DNA from: Basidiobolus meristosporus CBS 931.73
Lineage: Eukaryota > Basidiobolomycota > Basidiobolomycetes > Basidiobolales > Basidiobolaceae
Assembly (NCBI GenBank): GCA_002104905.1
Contig: MCFE01000240.1
Location: forward strand, 55,474 to 119,473
Direction of reading: 5' to 3'
Length of the DNA stretch: 64,000 nt
Shown here: piece after piece, positions 30,381 to 41,761 of the stretch
Layout: each line of letters opens with the position of its first letter
Position numbering within the stretch: the stretch's first letter is position 1
Notes under the pieces: model-generated
Databases searched by the model: none
The model's input: only the letters and a program-made list of their open reading frames with translations
Told to the model about the DNA's origin: nothing
Position numbers and translations under genes: made by a program

Positions 30381-31850
30381 TTGTGATAGTCTTTTGAGTT
30401 CTTAACATTGTAACTGTGTCTGTCAGTGGGATCTCCACTCTGTCAACAATGGAGGATGTAGAGGCTGTGGTAGACAAATTGCCTTTTTCTGCAGACTCAT
30501 CTACCTTGCTGGAGTGTAGCTCAACTTGCAGTGCTTCCAACTCCTGTGACAACAGCTGTTTTTTTGCAAGTAATTCTTCTTGGCTATGATGGGCATCAGA
30601 CTGTTTCTGGATTGTGGCATTGACAGGCAAGAACTGCAGTTTTCCTTGCATGCCTCCATGTCTCAGGCTTGTGTAGACATTTCTCCCTTTACCTTTTCCT
30701 TCATTACCACCAGGTTTTTTGCTGCTACTTTATTGGAGTGCTTCTTGTAATGAACTAAGTTTTCTTGATAAATGTAGTGCTGATACATCCATGTCTGCCT
30801 GCTTGACCCTTATTGGCACTCTTCCAGCTACCTGACATCTCTTTGACATTTGTCTGGAGCTTTCAGCCCTGTTTGTAATGGACTCTTGAGGAAGCTGCTG
30901 GTTTTTAGCCATGGCACCCTTGTTCTTCTGCCCTTGATAGTTTCTGCTATTCTTAGGATACTTTCTTAGTAAATCAATGCCAGCCCAAAATCTGTTTGTC
31001 CATTGGAATTCAGGATAATGCTCATGGAACAAGTCAAGCACATTCTGCTTGGCCTTGAGCTCCTGATGGTCCCAAGGTATGCCGGCCTTAAGGTGATGGT
31101 ATGCTAGACTTCTGATGGCCTCTTGAGTATTTTGCTCACACTTCATTATTGCACTCAAAAGCTTCATAGATCTTCAATGTCTGTATATTTTTAGGCTTTG
31201 GTACAAACACCACACTGTCTGCCTCCCACATGGTGATAGGTTTTTCTGTTGGCTTTATCTTTGGGAACTGTTGCTGTGCTCCAAAGACTGTACGGTATTC
31301 CTGTGCTGTTACATCAGGCAACGGCTCAATTCTTGGCAGTGACATTCGGCTACTTGAGTTCCTTCTTTGCAGCAAAGATACTGCTTTTTCTACCTGGGAT
31401 AATGATTGCACTACTTGTATTATCCGCTCATCCTGTTTCTGGATTATTTCCTGACATTTCTAGGTCATTGCATCTATTCTGACAGCCACTGAACCTAATT
31501 GTTCCATTAATGCTTTGGTATGTGGTGAAAACATACTTGCTAATATGGGTGGTGGTATTGCTATAACAGCTACTTGCTGGTTTTCGATTCAGGGTACTGT
31601 GTTTACTACATTCTAATGTGCCTGAGCATAATGGTTGGTTTGTGGCTCTGCAGAGGTTCTCAATTGCCCATTTCAATGAGAGCCTGAGGAGTCCACATAA
31701 TTACTTTCAGTGGGCACAATGTTAACATGGCCTTTTTTGGATATAGCCCTGCTTGATGCACTGAATGTCAAAGCAATCTGTTGTCCAACTGTTCTTCTGC
31801 TGCCCTCATCCATGGGGCTTGATTAGGAACCAGACAACTTTGCTGTATTG
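30381..31850 (-). pseudogene. T6 ORF2 (CACTA accessory protein), main part
   Basis: On the minus strand the gene runs from the divergent promoter near 31900 down to 30381. Readable blocks are the coiled-coil segment, QVEKAVSLLQRRNSSS, FGAQQQFPKIKPTEKPITMW, HLKAGIPWDHQELKAKQNVL, NRFWAGIDLLRKYPKNSRNY, one copy of the basic 68-residue repeat (QLPQESITNRAESSRQMSKR ...), and the C-terminal SIVDRVEIPLTDTVTM. Function is unknown; the position and basic, coiled-coil character suggest a DNA-binding partner of the transposase. Frameshifts and stops are present. Confidence 0.72.
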
Positions 31851-32083
31851 TGTGGAGGCATATGTATAGAAGTGAGCCAAGTCAACAGAGAAATGGTGTG
31901 ACATATACATGTGTATATGATGCCACAACTTTATTTATAATGTGTACTATGATGGGTTGTCATTGAATCTTACATTCATGTTGGTGCAATGTCTCAAATA
32001 CAAAACTGTCTTAAATTCACATGAGTAGTAACCAAAAAGTGATGTAATAGTGCTACATTGCTGAAGGTCAAACTGTTTGCCCC

Positions 32084-32228
32084 ATGGACAAGACTACTTT
32101 GATTCAATGCTGTAAGAGAAGAGAAAAAGACCATGTGGCTATTGTAGCAAGCCTCTCAGACATGAGGCATGCAGACTGCATAGGAAGTATTACAAGGATC
32201 AGCCAGTGTTTTGCCACACAAGCCATAT
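32084..32228 (+). pseudogene. T6 tnp2 N-terminal stub
   Basis: It starts MDKTTLIQCCKRREK; after a 1-nt shift the Cys/His cluster (CYCSKPLSDMRHAD-like) follows. The gene is divergent from ORF2 and is cut by the T7 terminus at 32229. Confidence 0.7.
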
Positions 32229-32689
32229 CACTATGAAAAATTATTGAGGTAATCCCGGCAGCAGGCCATCACAAAGTTGAAGTCCTGTGACTAAGAGGTA
32301 CTGATCCCATCAGGACACTGTTCAGAAACCACTGAAAAGTAATTCCACCACAGATTTCACAAAAAACTTAGTCAAAATTTCTTATCACAATAATGTATAA
32401 GTGGCTTTTGATTGGTACCCTGGCAATTTGTTCACTTTCTGATCCCAGACACTCTATTGCCTCCCATGTTTGTGTGCATTGATTGGCTATTGCCTCTTTT
32501 TCACACTCTTCACTTCCTGACTCAAATGGTTCTCTTACTTTCCATGCATACAAATTGATTTATTTCCATTGAAACTTCAGTTATACCCCAATTGCCAATT
32601 GTATTAATTAATACAAGTCCATATACCCTGCACCAATATTGAGCCCAATTGCACACTCAACAACTAACTCCATCAAAATCCATCACTCA

Positions 32690-34194
32690 ATAAGTTTTTC
32701 AGCTGTAATGCACTGGTTCCGTGACTTTGGTGGGAACCCAATGGCTTTATGCCACTGTTCATTCACTGGTTCCCACACATCCTGGTCTTCAGCCAGCACT
32801 GCAAGGTCTAGCTCCCCATCTGTCAGTCTTTGCAATAAATCCTTGCAATATTCCAGTGCATTTTCCTGAGCACTGCTCTTGAAGATGTGCTGCAAACTCT
32901 TGGTGTTCCTATTAATGTTCAAAAACTTCACTGAAGGCATTGTGATAGTCTTTTGAGCTCTTGACATTGTAGCCTTGTCGGTCAGTGGGATCACCATTCT
33001 GTCAACAATGGAGGATGTGGAGGCTGTGGAGGCTGTGATGGATGAATTGCCTTTTGCTGCAAACTCATCTACCTTGCTGGAGTGTAGCTCAACCAGTTGT
33101 GCTTCCAACTCTTGTGAAAGCAGCTGATTTCTTGTTGGTAATTCTTCTTGGCTACAATTGGATTCAATCTGTTCTTGGCTTGTGGTGTTAATTGGCAAGA
33201 GCTGCAGTTTTTCTGTATGCCTCCCTGTCTCAGGCTTGTGTAGACATTTTTCCTTTTTCCTTTTCCTTAATCACTGCCAGGTCTTTCACTGCTACTTTGT
33301 CTGAGTGCTTTTTGTAAAGACCAACGTTTTTTCCTGGATAAATTCTGCTCTGATGCATCTATTTTGGCATGCTTGTCCCTTGCTGGCACTCTTCTGGCAA
33401 CCTGACGTTTCTTTTCTGCTTGTATTGAGCTCTCAACCATAGTTGTGACAGGCTCCTGTAAAAGTGGCTGGTTTTTATCACTGCCAAGTCCTTCACAGCT
33501 ACTTTGACTGGGTGCTTCTTGAGTGGTACTACACTTTTTCCTTGACAGATGTTATGCTGGTTCATGCATGTCTGCCTGCTTGTCCCTAATTGACACTCTT
33601 CCAGCTACCAGACATCTCTTTGACACTTGTCTGGAGCTTTTAGCCCTGCTTGTAAGGGGCCCTTGAGGAAGCTGTTGGTTTTTAGCCGTAGCACCCTTGT
33701 TCTGCTGGCTTGATAGTTTCTGCTATTCTTAGGATACTTTCTTAGCATACCAATGCTGGCCCATAATCAGTTTACCTGTTTTAATCCAGGATAATACTCA
33801 TAGCGCAAGTCTAGTGCATTCTGCTTGGCCTTGAGTTCCTGATGGTCCCATGGTATGCTGGCCTTGAGGTGATGGCATGCTAGACTACTGATGGCCTCTT
33901 GTATATTGGCCCACACTTCATTATTGCACTCAATGGCTTCACATATTTTCCATGTCTTTTGATTTAGGCTTTAGTATAAGAACCACATTGTCTCCCTCCC
34001 GCACTGTGATAGGTTTTTCTGTGGGCTTTATCTTTGGGCACTGTTGTGGTGCTCCAAATACTGTGTAGTGTTCCCCTGCTGTTACATTGGGGAATGGCTC
34101 AATTTTTGGCTATGACATTAAGCTACTTGAGTTCTTTGTTTGCAGCAAAGATATTGCTTTCTCTACCTGGGATATTAATTGCTCTATACATATT
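32690..34194 (-). pseudogene. T7 ORF2, C-terminal two thirds
   Basis: The minus strand encodes WEADSVV-like and WDHQELKAKQNAL-like blocks near 33820-34000, two tandem 68-residue basic repeats (about 33285-33695), the acidic/Ser-rich SQEELPTRNQLLSQELEAQL segment and the C-terminal FKSSAQENALEYCKDLLQRL with AEDQDVWEPVNEQW. Stops separate the pieces. The N-terminal third lies beyond H2 at 37612-37990. Confidence 0.72.
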
Positions 34195-34937
34195 AGACTT
34201 GTTCCACCGTACCGTGCCAGGGCGTGCGGCGCAATCCACGGTCATAAAGAACAATTGGGCGCAATATTATAGCTACCAGAAGGCAGGATTGTTCTTGGAC
34301 AATTTTGCACTATGCGGGACAATCTTGCACACTATGGCACAATCTGACACAATGAGGTTGGCGCGGATGATTGCGCCAAATTGTAATGTTTGCATCACGT
34401 GTGCAATTGGATACCGCTATAATGGCAGGTAAAATCCGGTATTTGGATATGTTTCTTTCATGTAAATGGAAATAAATGTGTATCACACTATAAACTACAC
34501 TGTTACTTACCATTTTGGTTACCCTCACTCCAATTGGACGGTATCTCAGTGGTTAATTGGTCCAAAAGTATCCTGAAGCTGGCAGCCCCCAATTGGCTCA
34601 TTGACTACTGAAAAAGCTACCTGATTTGCCATCAAATATCCCATTTTGCCCATTGAGCAAGTAAATCCCTGATCCTAGTGATTGGACAAGGTGTCATAGC
34701 TAGCACGCAAGCAATTGTATAGGTGCAAAACAGATCCAATAGCTGCACTGGTATTACAGATGACGTATATATATGCAGGGTGTTTATTTATAGGGGTTCT
34801 GTCTCAAATGTGAGACGACCTTGATATTACTTATATCAAAAATTTGATGATCACTGATTTGCAATGGCTCAATTTGGATTGGAAAAAAAAAGTGTTGTCG
34901 GGATCATTACAAATGTGAGCAATTCAAAGCAATCGCA

Positions 34938-36185
34938 TCATCTTCTCCTGGGTTTTTTTCTCACAGGGATTACTACTGAAGCATTTGGTAGTGACTCACT
35001 TTGCACACCTATACTACTTCCTGGCTGACTATCATCTTGGCTACTTGTGTATTTGTAGTCAGTATTTTGCCTCATAGTCAATGAGTGCAATGCTGCAGCT
35101 TGGCCGCGCTGAATTGCTCCAACTGAACCAACTGAACTGGCCTGAAGTGCCACGCGCTGACATGTTCTTTTACTTGCCAAGGGCTCCGGTGGTTGAGGCA
35201 CTTCATGTTGGTCATCATCAGTCAGTTCACCGGAAGTAACTCGCTGATGGTCAGGCAAAATGGCACGCGCAGGCGCGCCTTGACACGTTGAGATGGCCCT
35301 TGGCTGATTTCAATGTGATGCCGCTTGTTGACGCAACTTGGTCCGCTCCAATGGACTGGTGTCTAAATGAGCAGTTTGGCAAGTTCTTGTAGTTTTGCTC
35401 TGAAGCGCGCGCGTTGACCCGACACGCATTGACTTGACGCAGGGCGTTCTGGTAAAGGGTGTTGGCATTGTCTGGACTGACATGCGCTGGCGCGCTGTGG
35501 TTGCAAGAGATGGTAGGGAATCCAGCAAGGCGTGCTGGTGCAATCTGGACAATGCTGCTTGCGGTCTGTATTCTTCCTCCTGAAGCTCACCATCTGATTC
35601 CTCAAGGTATTCACTTACCCTCTGTCTGATACTTTGGAGCTGTTGCCTGAATGAGTCCTGTGTATATTGCTCTTGGAAGCCACTTAGCTCTACTAATATA
35701 TCACGTAGTACATTAGTCATTTGAGGCAAAAACTCATTCAAAATCTCTTTGGTTCCCAAAGTTGAGGCACAAACGGACGCATCCAGCCCATACTGTGCAA
35801 ATTGCGCGCGAAATTGTTCCCGCGCGGCTTCTTTGTCAAATCCCCTCACTCTCAGCTCATTCTTGATTTCAATACTTGTCTTGTTATATATCTTTTTACA
35901 TTCATTGGCTGGCATCTTGATGTAGAACTCATGCCACAGCTTTCTACTCAAATTCTTCCATCTTTGTTGACTCTCTGAGGTATCTAGTTCTGCTAGATTA
36001 ATCAGTAGTGCCCAAATATCTGTATGAAGGCTCATCATAGACACTTGGGCCATACTAAAATCATTTGGCAAGAACTCAAACAGATCCAACATTGACTTCT
36101 CCAGTCCGGACCGCGCTTGTGAGCTGGGGGATGGGTTTTGTCTGGGTTGTACAAAAGATGAGTTGAGGCTTGGTATGGGGACCAT
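34938..36185 (-). pseudogene. H2 accessory protein with internal TGA
   Basis: Same gene as in H1: MVPIPSLNSSFVQPRQ at 36185, IWALLINLAELDTSESQQRW, NEFLPQMTNVLRDILVELSG, then TGA at 35310-35312. The frame then stays open to the basic RKKPRRR end at 34938. Apart from the TGA the frame is undamaged over about 415 codons. Confidence 0.75.
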
Positions 36186-36544
36186 AGCAACGGATTTGGA
36201 TACTTATACAGCAGTGTATTGGCATCAACCTGGTCTTATATGAAATATATATGAAAACTAATGTGATTGTTGAATTTTCCATATATTATGCATGATGCAT
36301 CTTGGATTGCGTTGACACGGATCAGATCACATCAATTGCAGATTTCCTATTTGATTATAGACCTATGATTAAAGCATCAATAAAAGTACCAAGGCATTGT
36401 TTGTGGATGATTTTTGCAACATAATGATGGGATACATGGCAATTGATGGAGATTTAACCATAATGTGTTAAAAATCAGATAAATAACCCAGATCGCGCCA
36501 AATTGATTCAAACCACCTCCATACAATCATCCATCAATTTTAAT
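36186..36544. promoter_or_regulatory. H2 shared divergent promoter region
   Basis: Non-coding spacer of 359 bp between the two divergent genes, collinear with 16450-16808 in H1. Confidence 0.5.
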
Positions 36545-37429
36545 ATGACTTACTCATCTGAATGGTCTTTTCTCATCAATCCCATCACTACCACTGGATT
36601 TCCTTTTGACACACTGGAGGAGATCTATACCAAGTACTGTAGACCATCAACCCCAATCTACTCAAGGAGATCCCTTGTTAAGCTTCTCTGCTATTACAAG
36701 AACTATTGCCCTACAAGGTTTCATCCCACCATCCATGGCAACAAAAGTCCTAGAAGCTTTCATTCCCAGCTGACAGCAATGGAGAACCACCTTGCAGAGG
36801 GTATGAATGACTTAGAGCAAGCTTGGAATACTAGGTTCAGAAGCTCCAATAGACTTCCATATCCCAGAGTGTTCAGCAACAGGTTCCATATCAGGAGTAT
36901 TTTGGATACCTTCCCAGTGAGGATTAACAGACCTTCTAGAGGGCAGAGGCACTTTTATTCTGGCAAGTACAAGGCATACTGTGTGAAGTTTCAAGCACTG
37001 TCTGACATTGAGGGTAACATCATCTGGTTTAGTGAGCCATTTGCTGGAAGTAGGCATGACAAAGCACTCTGGGTAGAGAATCATCCTGAATTTAGTAGAG
37101 GGGAGAAATATATGGCAGACTTAGCCTATATAGGAGAGGATTGTCAGAGATTATGATGTATTACAGCTTATAGCAAGCCAAGGAATGGTGTGCTTAGCAG
37201 GAAGCAGAAGCTCTACAATGAGATATTTAATCATTTCAGAGTAAGGGTAGAGCACACATTTGGATATCTGAAGAGATTCAGCATATTGGCAGGTAAATAC
37301 AGAGGAAAGTCATATATAGGTGAAAACAGCAGAATAGGTAAAATAGTTAAGATACTTATTAATGCACAGTATGTTCATACAAGAAGACATCCACTGAGAG
37401 AAATGTGTCTGGAGCATTATGAAGAGTAA
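36545..37429 (+). pseudogene. H2 Harbinger transposase, one stop
   Basis: ATG at 36545 opens MTYSSEWSFLINPITTTG. The DDE residues are intact: LSDIEGNIIWF, GSRHDKALW and RVEHTFGYLKRF. One TGA (37154-37156) replaces a Gly codon that is GGA in H1, after which the frame is open to the normal stop at 37427-37429. H1 and H2 carry different nonsense mutations. Confidence 0.92.
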
Positions 37430-37611
37430 ATAAAGCAAGGAAAGCACTATTTTGAGCAACATAAGTAAGATTGAGTAAAATTACCAGTAGCTGTATCTTA
37501 CCACTGGCATCATGGTAGAAATTATAGTGCTAGATAGTGCCATAGAGTGCCAGATCAATCCAGCACTATAAACAGGCTGGCACTATGTGCACTATCCAAC
37601 GGAACAAGTCT

Positions 37612-37990
37612 ATTATCTTTTCATCCTGTTTCTGGACTATTTTCTGACTTCACTGGGCCATTGCATCTATCCTATCAGCCACTGCACCTAATTGCTTCAT
37701 TAATGCTTTGGTATGAGCTGACAACAAACTTGCTAATATGGGTGGTGGTGATGTTATCATGGCCACTTGCTTATCTTCAACTGAGGGTACTGCATTTGCT
37801 ACATTCTCATCTGCCTGAGCATAATGGTCAGCTTGTGGCTCTGCCAAAGTTCCCAGTTGCTTACTTGACTGAGAGCCTGAGGAGTCCACATAATTACCTT
37901 CAATGGGCACACTGTCCACAGGGCCTTTTTAGGATGTAGCCCTGCTTGTTGCACTAAATGTCAAAGCAAGCTGTTGGTGGCATATATATG
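37612..37990 (-). pseudogene. T7 ORF2, N-terminal part
   Basis: The minus strand carries VDSVPIEGNYVDSSGSQSSK, QADHYAQADENVANAVPSVE and the coiled-coil start AHTKALMKQLGAVADRIDAM. About 60 bp near the start codon is deleted relative to T8. It is separated from the rest of ORF2 by H2. Confidence 0.75.
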
Positions 37991-38205
37991 GAAGTGAGTA
38001 AAACCAAAGGGGAAATAGTGTTACATATACGTGAATATGTGGAGCCACAACTTTATTTATAATGCTTACTATGGTGGGTCATCATTGAGTCTTACATTCA
38101 TTTAGTTGCAATGTCTCAATTATAAGACTGTCTGAAGTTGATATGAGTATTTACCAAAAAGTGACATAATAGCGTTATGTTATTGAAGTTCAAACTGTTT
38201 GCCCC

Positions 38206-40437
38206 ATGGACAAGGCTACTTTGACGCAATGCTGTAAGAGAAGAGAAAAAAGACCTAGTGGCTATTGTGGCAAGCCTCTCAGCCATGAAGCATGCAGACA
38301 GCATAGGAAGTAACATAAGGATCATGGCCAGTGTTTTACCACCCAAGTCATATTTGACAATTCATTGGTCACTACTGTACCAACAATATCTTGCTGGCCA
38401 GTTGATACTTCTATATTGGCACCTTGCTGTCTTTGTCACCTTGCGCAAACTGAGTCAGGCAAGTTTGTGACGCCTTTAACCTCACCTCAGCCTTCTATTT
38501 ATGGCATGCAGAGTGATACCTTGGACAAAGAAGGTTCACTGATGAATATGAGCCTATCACCCCTAGAAACAGTACCATATATGAGCCTGGTCAAATCCCT
38601 ATATGCAATGAGACAACACCTGTTGAAACAAATGCCAAGGATACTTTATGGAGCCATGTGAGCCCAGTAAGCAATCTACTGGTGAATGATCTGATGTTGT
38701 GGCTAGAGAAGTGGCGTGTTTCCACTAATATCAGTAATGGGGGCTTTGAGGATTTATTACTACTTCTTGCCAAAACCACACCAGGTTGCAACTTACCATG
38801 TACATGGTACAAGTGGACAACCGTCATGTGGCTGGCAACATATGATCTAGAGACTGTCCTGATTCCAGCATGTGTTAACAGTTGTATGGCATTCACATCC
38901 AAAAATGCTACCATTGCAATGTGTCAAAATGTCAGGAATCCACCACCTTTGAGGCAAAACATTGTTCACACTCCAGATATATTTGGGTCATACCCCATCT
39001 GAGGAAGCTGATGGAGTTCAACAAATATTGCAAAGCTATACAGTACTATACTGAGCACCTATCAGGTGTAAACATATCCAATATGTTTGATGGCAAACAT
39101 CATAAACAGCCAAGAAACAAGGGCTACTTTGAAGGTATGTATCACCATGCCTTTGCTTTAGCACTTAACAGATTCTCAATAAACAAGTACTCTACCAGCA
39201 AATCCTGCTGGCCACTGATTCTCATCAATCAGAATTTGCCACCCATCTTATGGCATCAGTGCAATAATCTGATGGTAGTCTCACTGGTATCTGGGCCTAT
39301 ATCACTGTCCAGCCTGGATAGCTACCTGTATCCATTGCTGGATGAATTTTGCATGCTTTCTAGTGGGATAACAGTAAATGGCCATCATGTAAAAGCTCAT
39401 ATTGTTATCAGCATTGGAGATACCCCAGCTATTGGCATGATAGCATTCTTTTCTGGGCATAATGGACAGTATTGCTGTCAAATGTGTGAGATCCAGGGGA
39501 TTTACTCCATAACTCATACACAATACTATTACCCAAACAACAGCACTAAGAATATCATCTTTCCACAGAAAGAATGTACAGAAGTCAGCACGCAACTGCC
39601 GCAATGTTTGCAAGCTATAAGCCAATGACTGGAATATAAATCAATTGGAAACTGGAGATACTTAAGATAGAGGGCATCTGTGGGAGCAAAAGCTTTCCAC
39701 TGGGAGCAATGCATTTGCTTTTCAACAATATCCCTATACTGATGACCAAGTTGTACATGGGGCATTTCAAGCTAAATGAGCCCTTTGAGATACCAGAGAT
39801 ATTTGAAAGAATTGGCAAGATATTACAGAGTATCTGCTACCCCAAGTACTTCTCATGGGCTCCAATTTATACTCATACACATATGCAACAATACAAATGC
39901 AAAGACTGGGTGAACTGGATACGTATTTATTCAAGTGGCATACTGAAGCCATTCCTACTAAGAGTACATGGGAAGCATTGGTAGTCATATGTGGACATTG
40001 CAGGAATACTTATCCAGAAGAGGATCACCAATGCCAACTTGACACTTCTCCAGCTGTTGTGTGAGGAGTTTGTGACAGGATTTGAGCAACTACACCACAA
40101 ACATAAAGCTGAACATATAGCTCTCTGCCACTGCTGTATCCATTCTCTACTCCATCTGCACGGTGTGTGGAGAATATTGGGCCTTGCTTCACCTTTTGGG
40201 AGCTTCCTATGGAGCAGATGTGTGGGGTGATAGGAAGACAAGTCAAGTAACAGGTACTACCATATCCCAATCTCATCAAGAGTGTTACCTTTAAATCTGT
40301 CATGGATATGATGAGTTGGCACATGGAGGACAACCAGGAAGAGTTGGAAAATACTGAGGACAAATGTGCACATGGAGACACCTATGCCTATGGCATTAAG
40401 AAGCTTAGCAGCCTCAATGAGTGGGTAATCAACTAAG
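38206..40437 (+). pseudogene. T7 tnp2/Plavaka-like transposase (best copy)
   Basis: It starts MDKATLTQCCKRREKRPSGY with the Cys/His cluster partly lost (first Cys is Ser) and a TAA after CRQHRK. From 38658 long frames follow: LEKWRVSTNISNGGFEDLLL, then in another frame RYIWVIPHLRKLMEF, equivalent to the YIPLIP region of tnp2. The core over about 39130-39490 reads SCWPLILINQNLPP, SLDSYLYPLLDEF, ISIGDTPAIGM and GHNGQYCCQMCEIQG, the hallmark block of PF02992-type transposases. MHLLFNNIPILMTKLYMGHF follows at about 39709. At least four frame breaks; introns cannot be excluded. Confidence 0.85.
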
Positions 40438-40925
40438 TAATGCAAAGTTGGGTTGGATGCAACAAACAACTAATTTTTATTAGGAAAATTCTACCAAGGT
40501 ATGCTGGATCTCTCATGGTTCCAAGCCAACTTCTGCACCATTCAATACAGAAATCACACAAACAATAGCCAGAGCGCCCCTATAAGGTGGACTAGAATCC
40601 AACAGGGAGAAAGGATATATTGGCTAAATACCAAGAAGTTCTTAGTGGATATTCAGGAGGTATTCATGGCAGAAGTGGCAACAACCAAGCATCTGTTTGC
40701 AAGATGTGTATTTTACCAGTAGTACAAGGTATGTAGCTGCTTTGCAAGTATCACACTAAAAAGCCGTAAAGTTGAGGTGATAGAAGTATGTCAATAGCGG
40801 CAGGTGTGCACATTTGTAGAGGTTGGTGAGCAGGAGGCCATAGTTTTTTTAGATTTGAACTGTATGTGGAATACCCAAGGTAGTAGTGGTTAAGCAAATA
40901 AAGAGGGGTGATTCTACAGTGGAAT
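40438..40925 (+). repeat. T7 left terminal region, truncated
   Basis: Non-coding sequence downstream of tnp2, collinear (inverted) with T8 43695-44190. It contains no supported gene. The last ~440 bp, including the terminal inverted repeat, are missing where M3 begins. Confidence 0.7.
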
Positions 40926-41657
40926 AGACTTGTTCTATTGGATAGTGCCACATGGAGCCATGAGTGTCAAATGATGCCATAGTGTGCCACAGAGGCCAAG
41001 TGAACCTATACTTGACCACAGAGTGTGAAACATAGCTCTGCATTTTTATGCAAAGCTGCCCCTGTCTTTCACCCATTGTGTTGGAGAAAATCAATTTTTT
41101 GACCTTTTTTTTTAGGTCAATGTTGTGCAGGATGTGTAAGAGCACAAATGGTTTGAAGACATGCATTGGGTACCCAATACTCATGGCACACTAAAACTAA
41201 CTCCTCTGGCTTGTCACATGTCAGAAAAGTGCATGGCACTATCTTGGTCCACTGGTATTATCTGGCACTATATTTAATTATAGCCCTAAAGTAAGATCTA
41301 TACAAAGCACTTATAGTGTTAGATAGTACCAGTGGACCAAGATAGTGCCGTACATTTTTGTGACATGATACAAGCTACAGGAGCTAGATTCAGAGTGCCA
41401 TGGGTATTGAGTACCAGATACATGTCTTCAGTTCTTCTCTGCTCTTACACATCCTGCACAACATTGATCCAAAAAAAAGATCAAAAAATTGATTTTCTCT
41501 GACATGGTGGGTGAAACAAAGGGGCTACTTTGCATGAAGATGAAGAGCTATATTTTACACTCTGTGGCTAAGCATAGACTTATTTGGCCTGCTTGGCACA
41601 CTATGGCATCATTTGGCACTTATGGTTCAATGTGGCGCTATCCAACTGAGCAAGTCT
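40926..41657. mobile_element. Foldback MITE M3 with Harbinger-type ends
   Basis: The 732-bp element starts AGACTTGTTCTATTGGATAG and ends GAGCAAGTCT. Its two halves are inverted copies of one another over nearly their whole length, for example GAGTGTGAAACATAGCTCT on the left and its inverse near 41550-41570. Termini match H1-H3, so the Harbinger transposase is the likely mover. It has no coding potential. Flanks are AAT and AAA, so the expected 3-bp duplication is imperfect. Confidence 0.85.
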
Positions 41658-41761
41658 AAAGTATAAATACTACTTTTATATTCAATAAATCATTAAGTGA
41701 AAACCAAACAATATACTTGTCCTTCCAAATCACCTCCAATATCTCCAAGACTGTTACAACA
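41658..41761 (+). repeat. Copia I-b 5' LTR, 3' part only
   Basis: It begins AAAGTATAAATACTAC (the TATA box of the family I LTR) and ends GTTACAACA. The U3 part is missing and M3 lies in its place. Confidence 0.85.

Larger units (their letters stand above)
25579..32228 (-). mobile_element. CACTA T6 (minus orientation), interrupted by copia II-b
   Basis: It starts at its right terminus CCCTTTGAAAGATTATTG (25579), runs through the ORF2 3' region, is split by copia II-b at 26293-30380, and continues through ORF2 to the divergent promoter and the first part of tnp2. It is cut at 32229 by the terminus of T7. Its left half is not found in this window. Confidence 0.75.
34195..37611 (-). mobile_element. 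PIF/Harbinger element H2, full length
   Basis: It is bounded by AGACTTGTTCC and GGAACAAGTCT, with ATT at 34192-34194 and 37612-37614, inside T7 ORF2. It is in inverted orientation relative to H1 and nearly the same length (3417 against 3418 bp). Most differences from H1 that I compared are CpG to TpG or CpA changes. Confidence 0.93.
32229..40925 (-). mobile_element. CACTA T7, near full length, interrupted by H2
   Basis: The right terminus CACTATGAAAAATTATTG (32229) is the most CACTA-like end in the window. The element holds ORF2 on the minus strand (32690-34194 and 37612-37990, split by H2), a short divergent promoter, and tnp2 on the plus strand (38206-40437). The left terminal region ends at 40925, about 440 bp short of the terminus seen in T8, where MITE M3 begins. 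Without H2 it is about the size of T8 without H3. Confidence 0.85.

Noticed and set aside
40926-41657. The long inverted repeat as an assembly artefact or as a host hairpin RNA gene.
   Set aside because: The arms differ at many positions, termini match the Harbinger family, and two more partial copies exist, so a mobile foldback element fits best. A silencing role remains possible and is listed as a finding.
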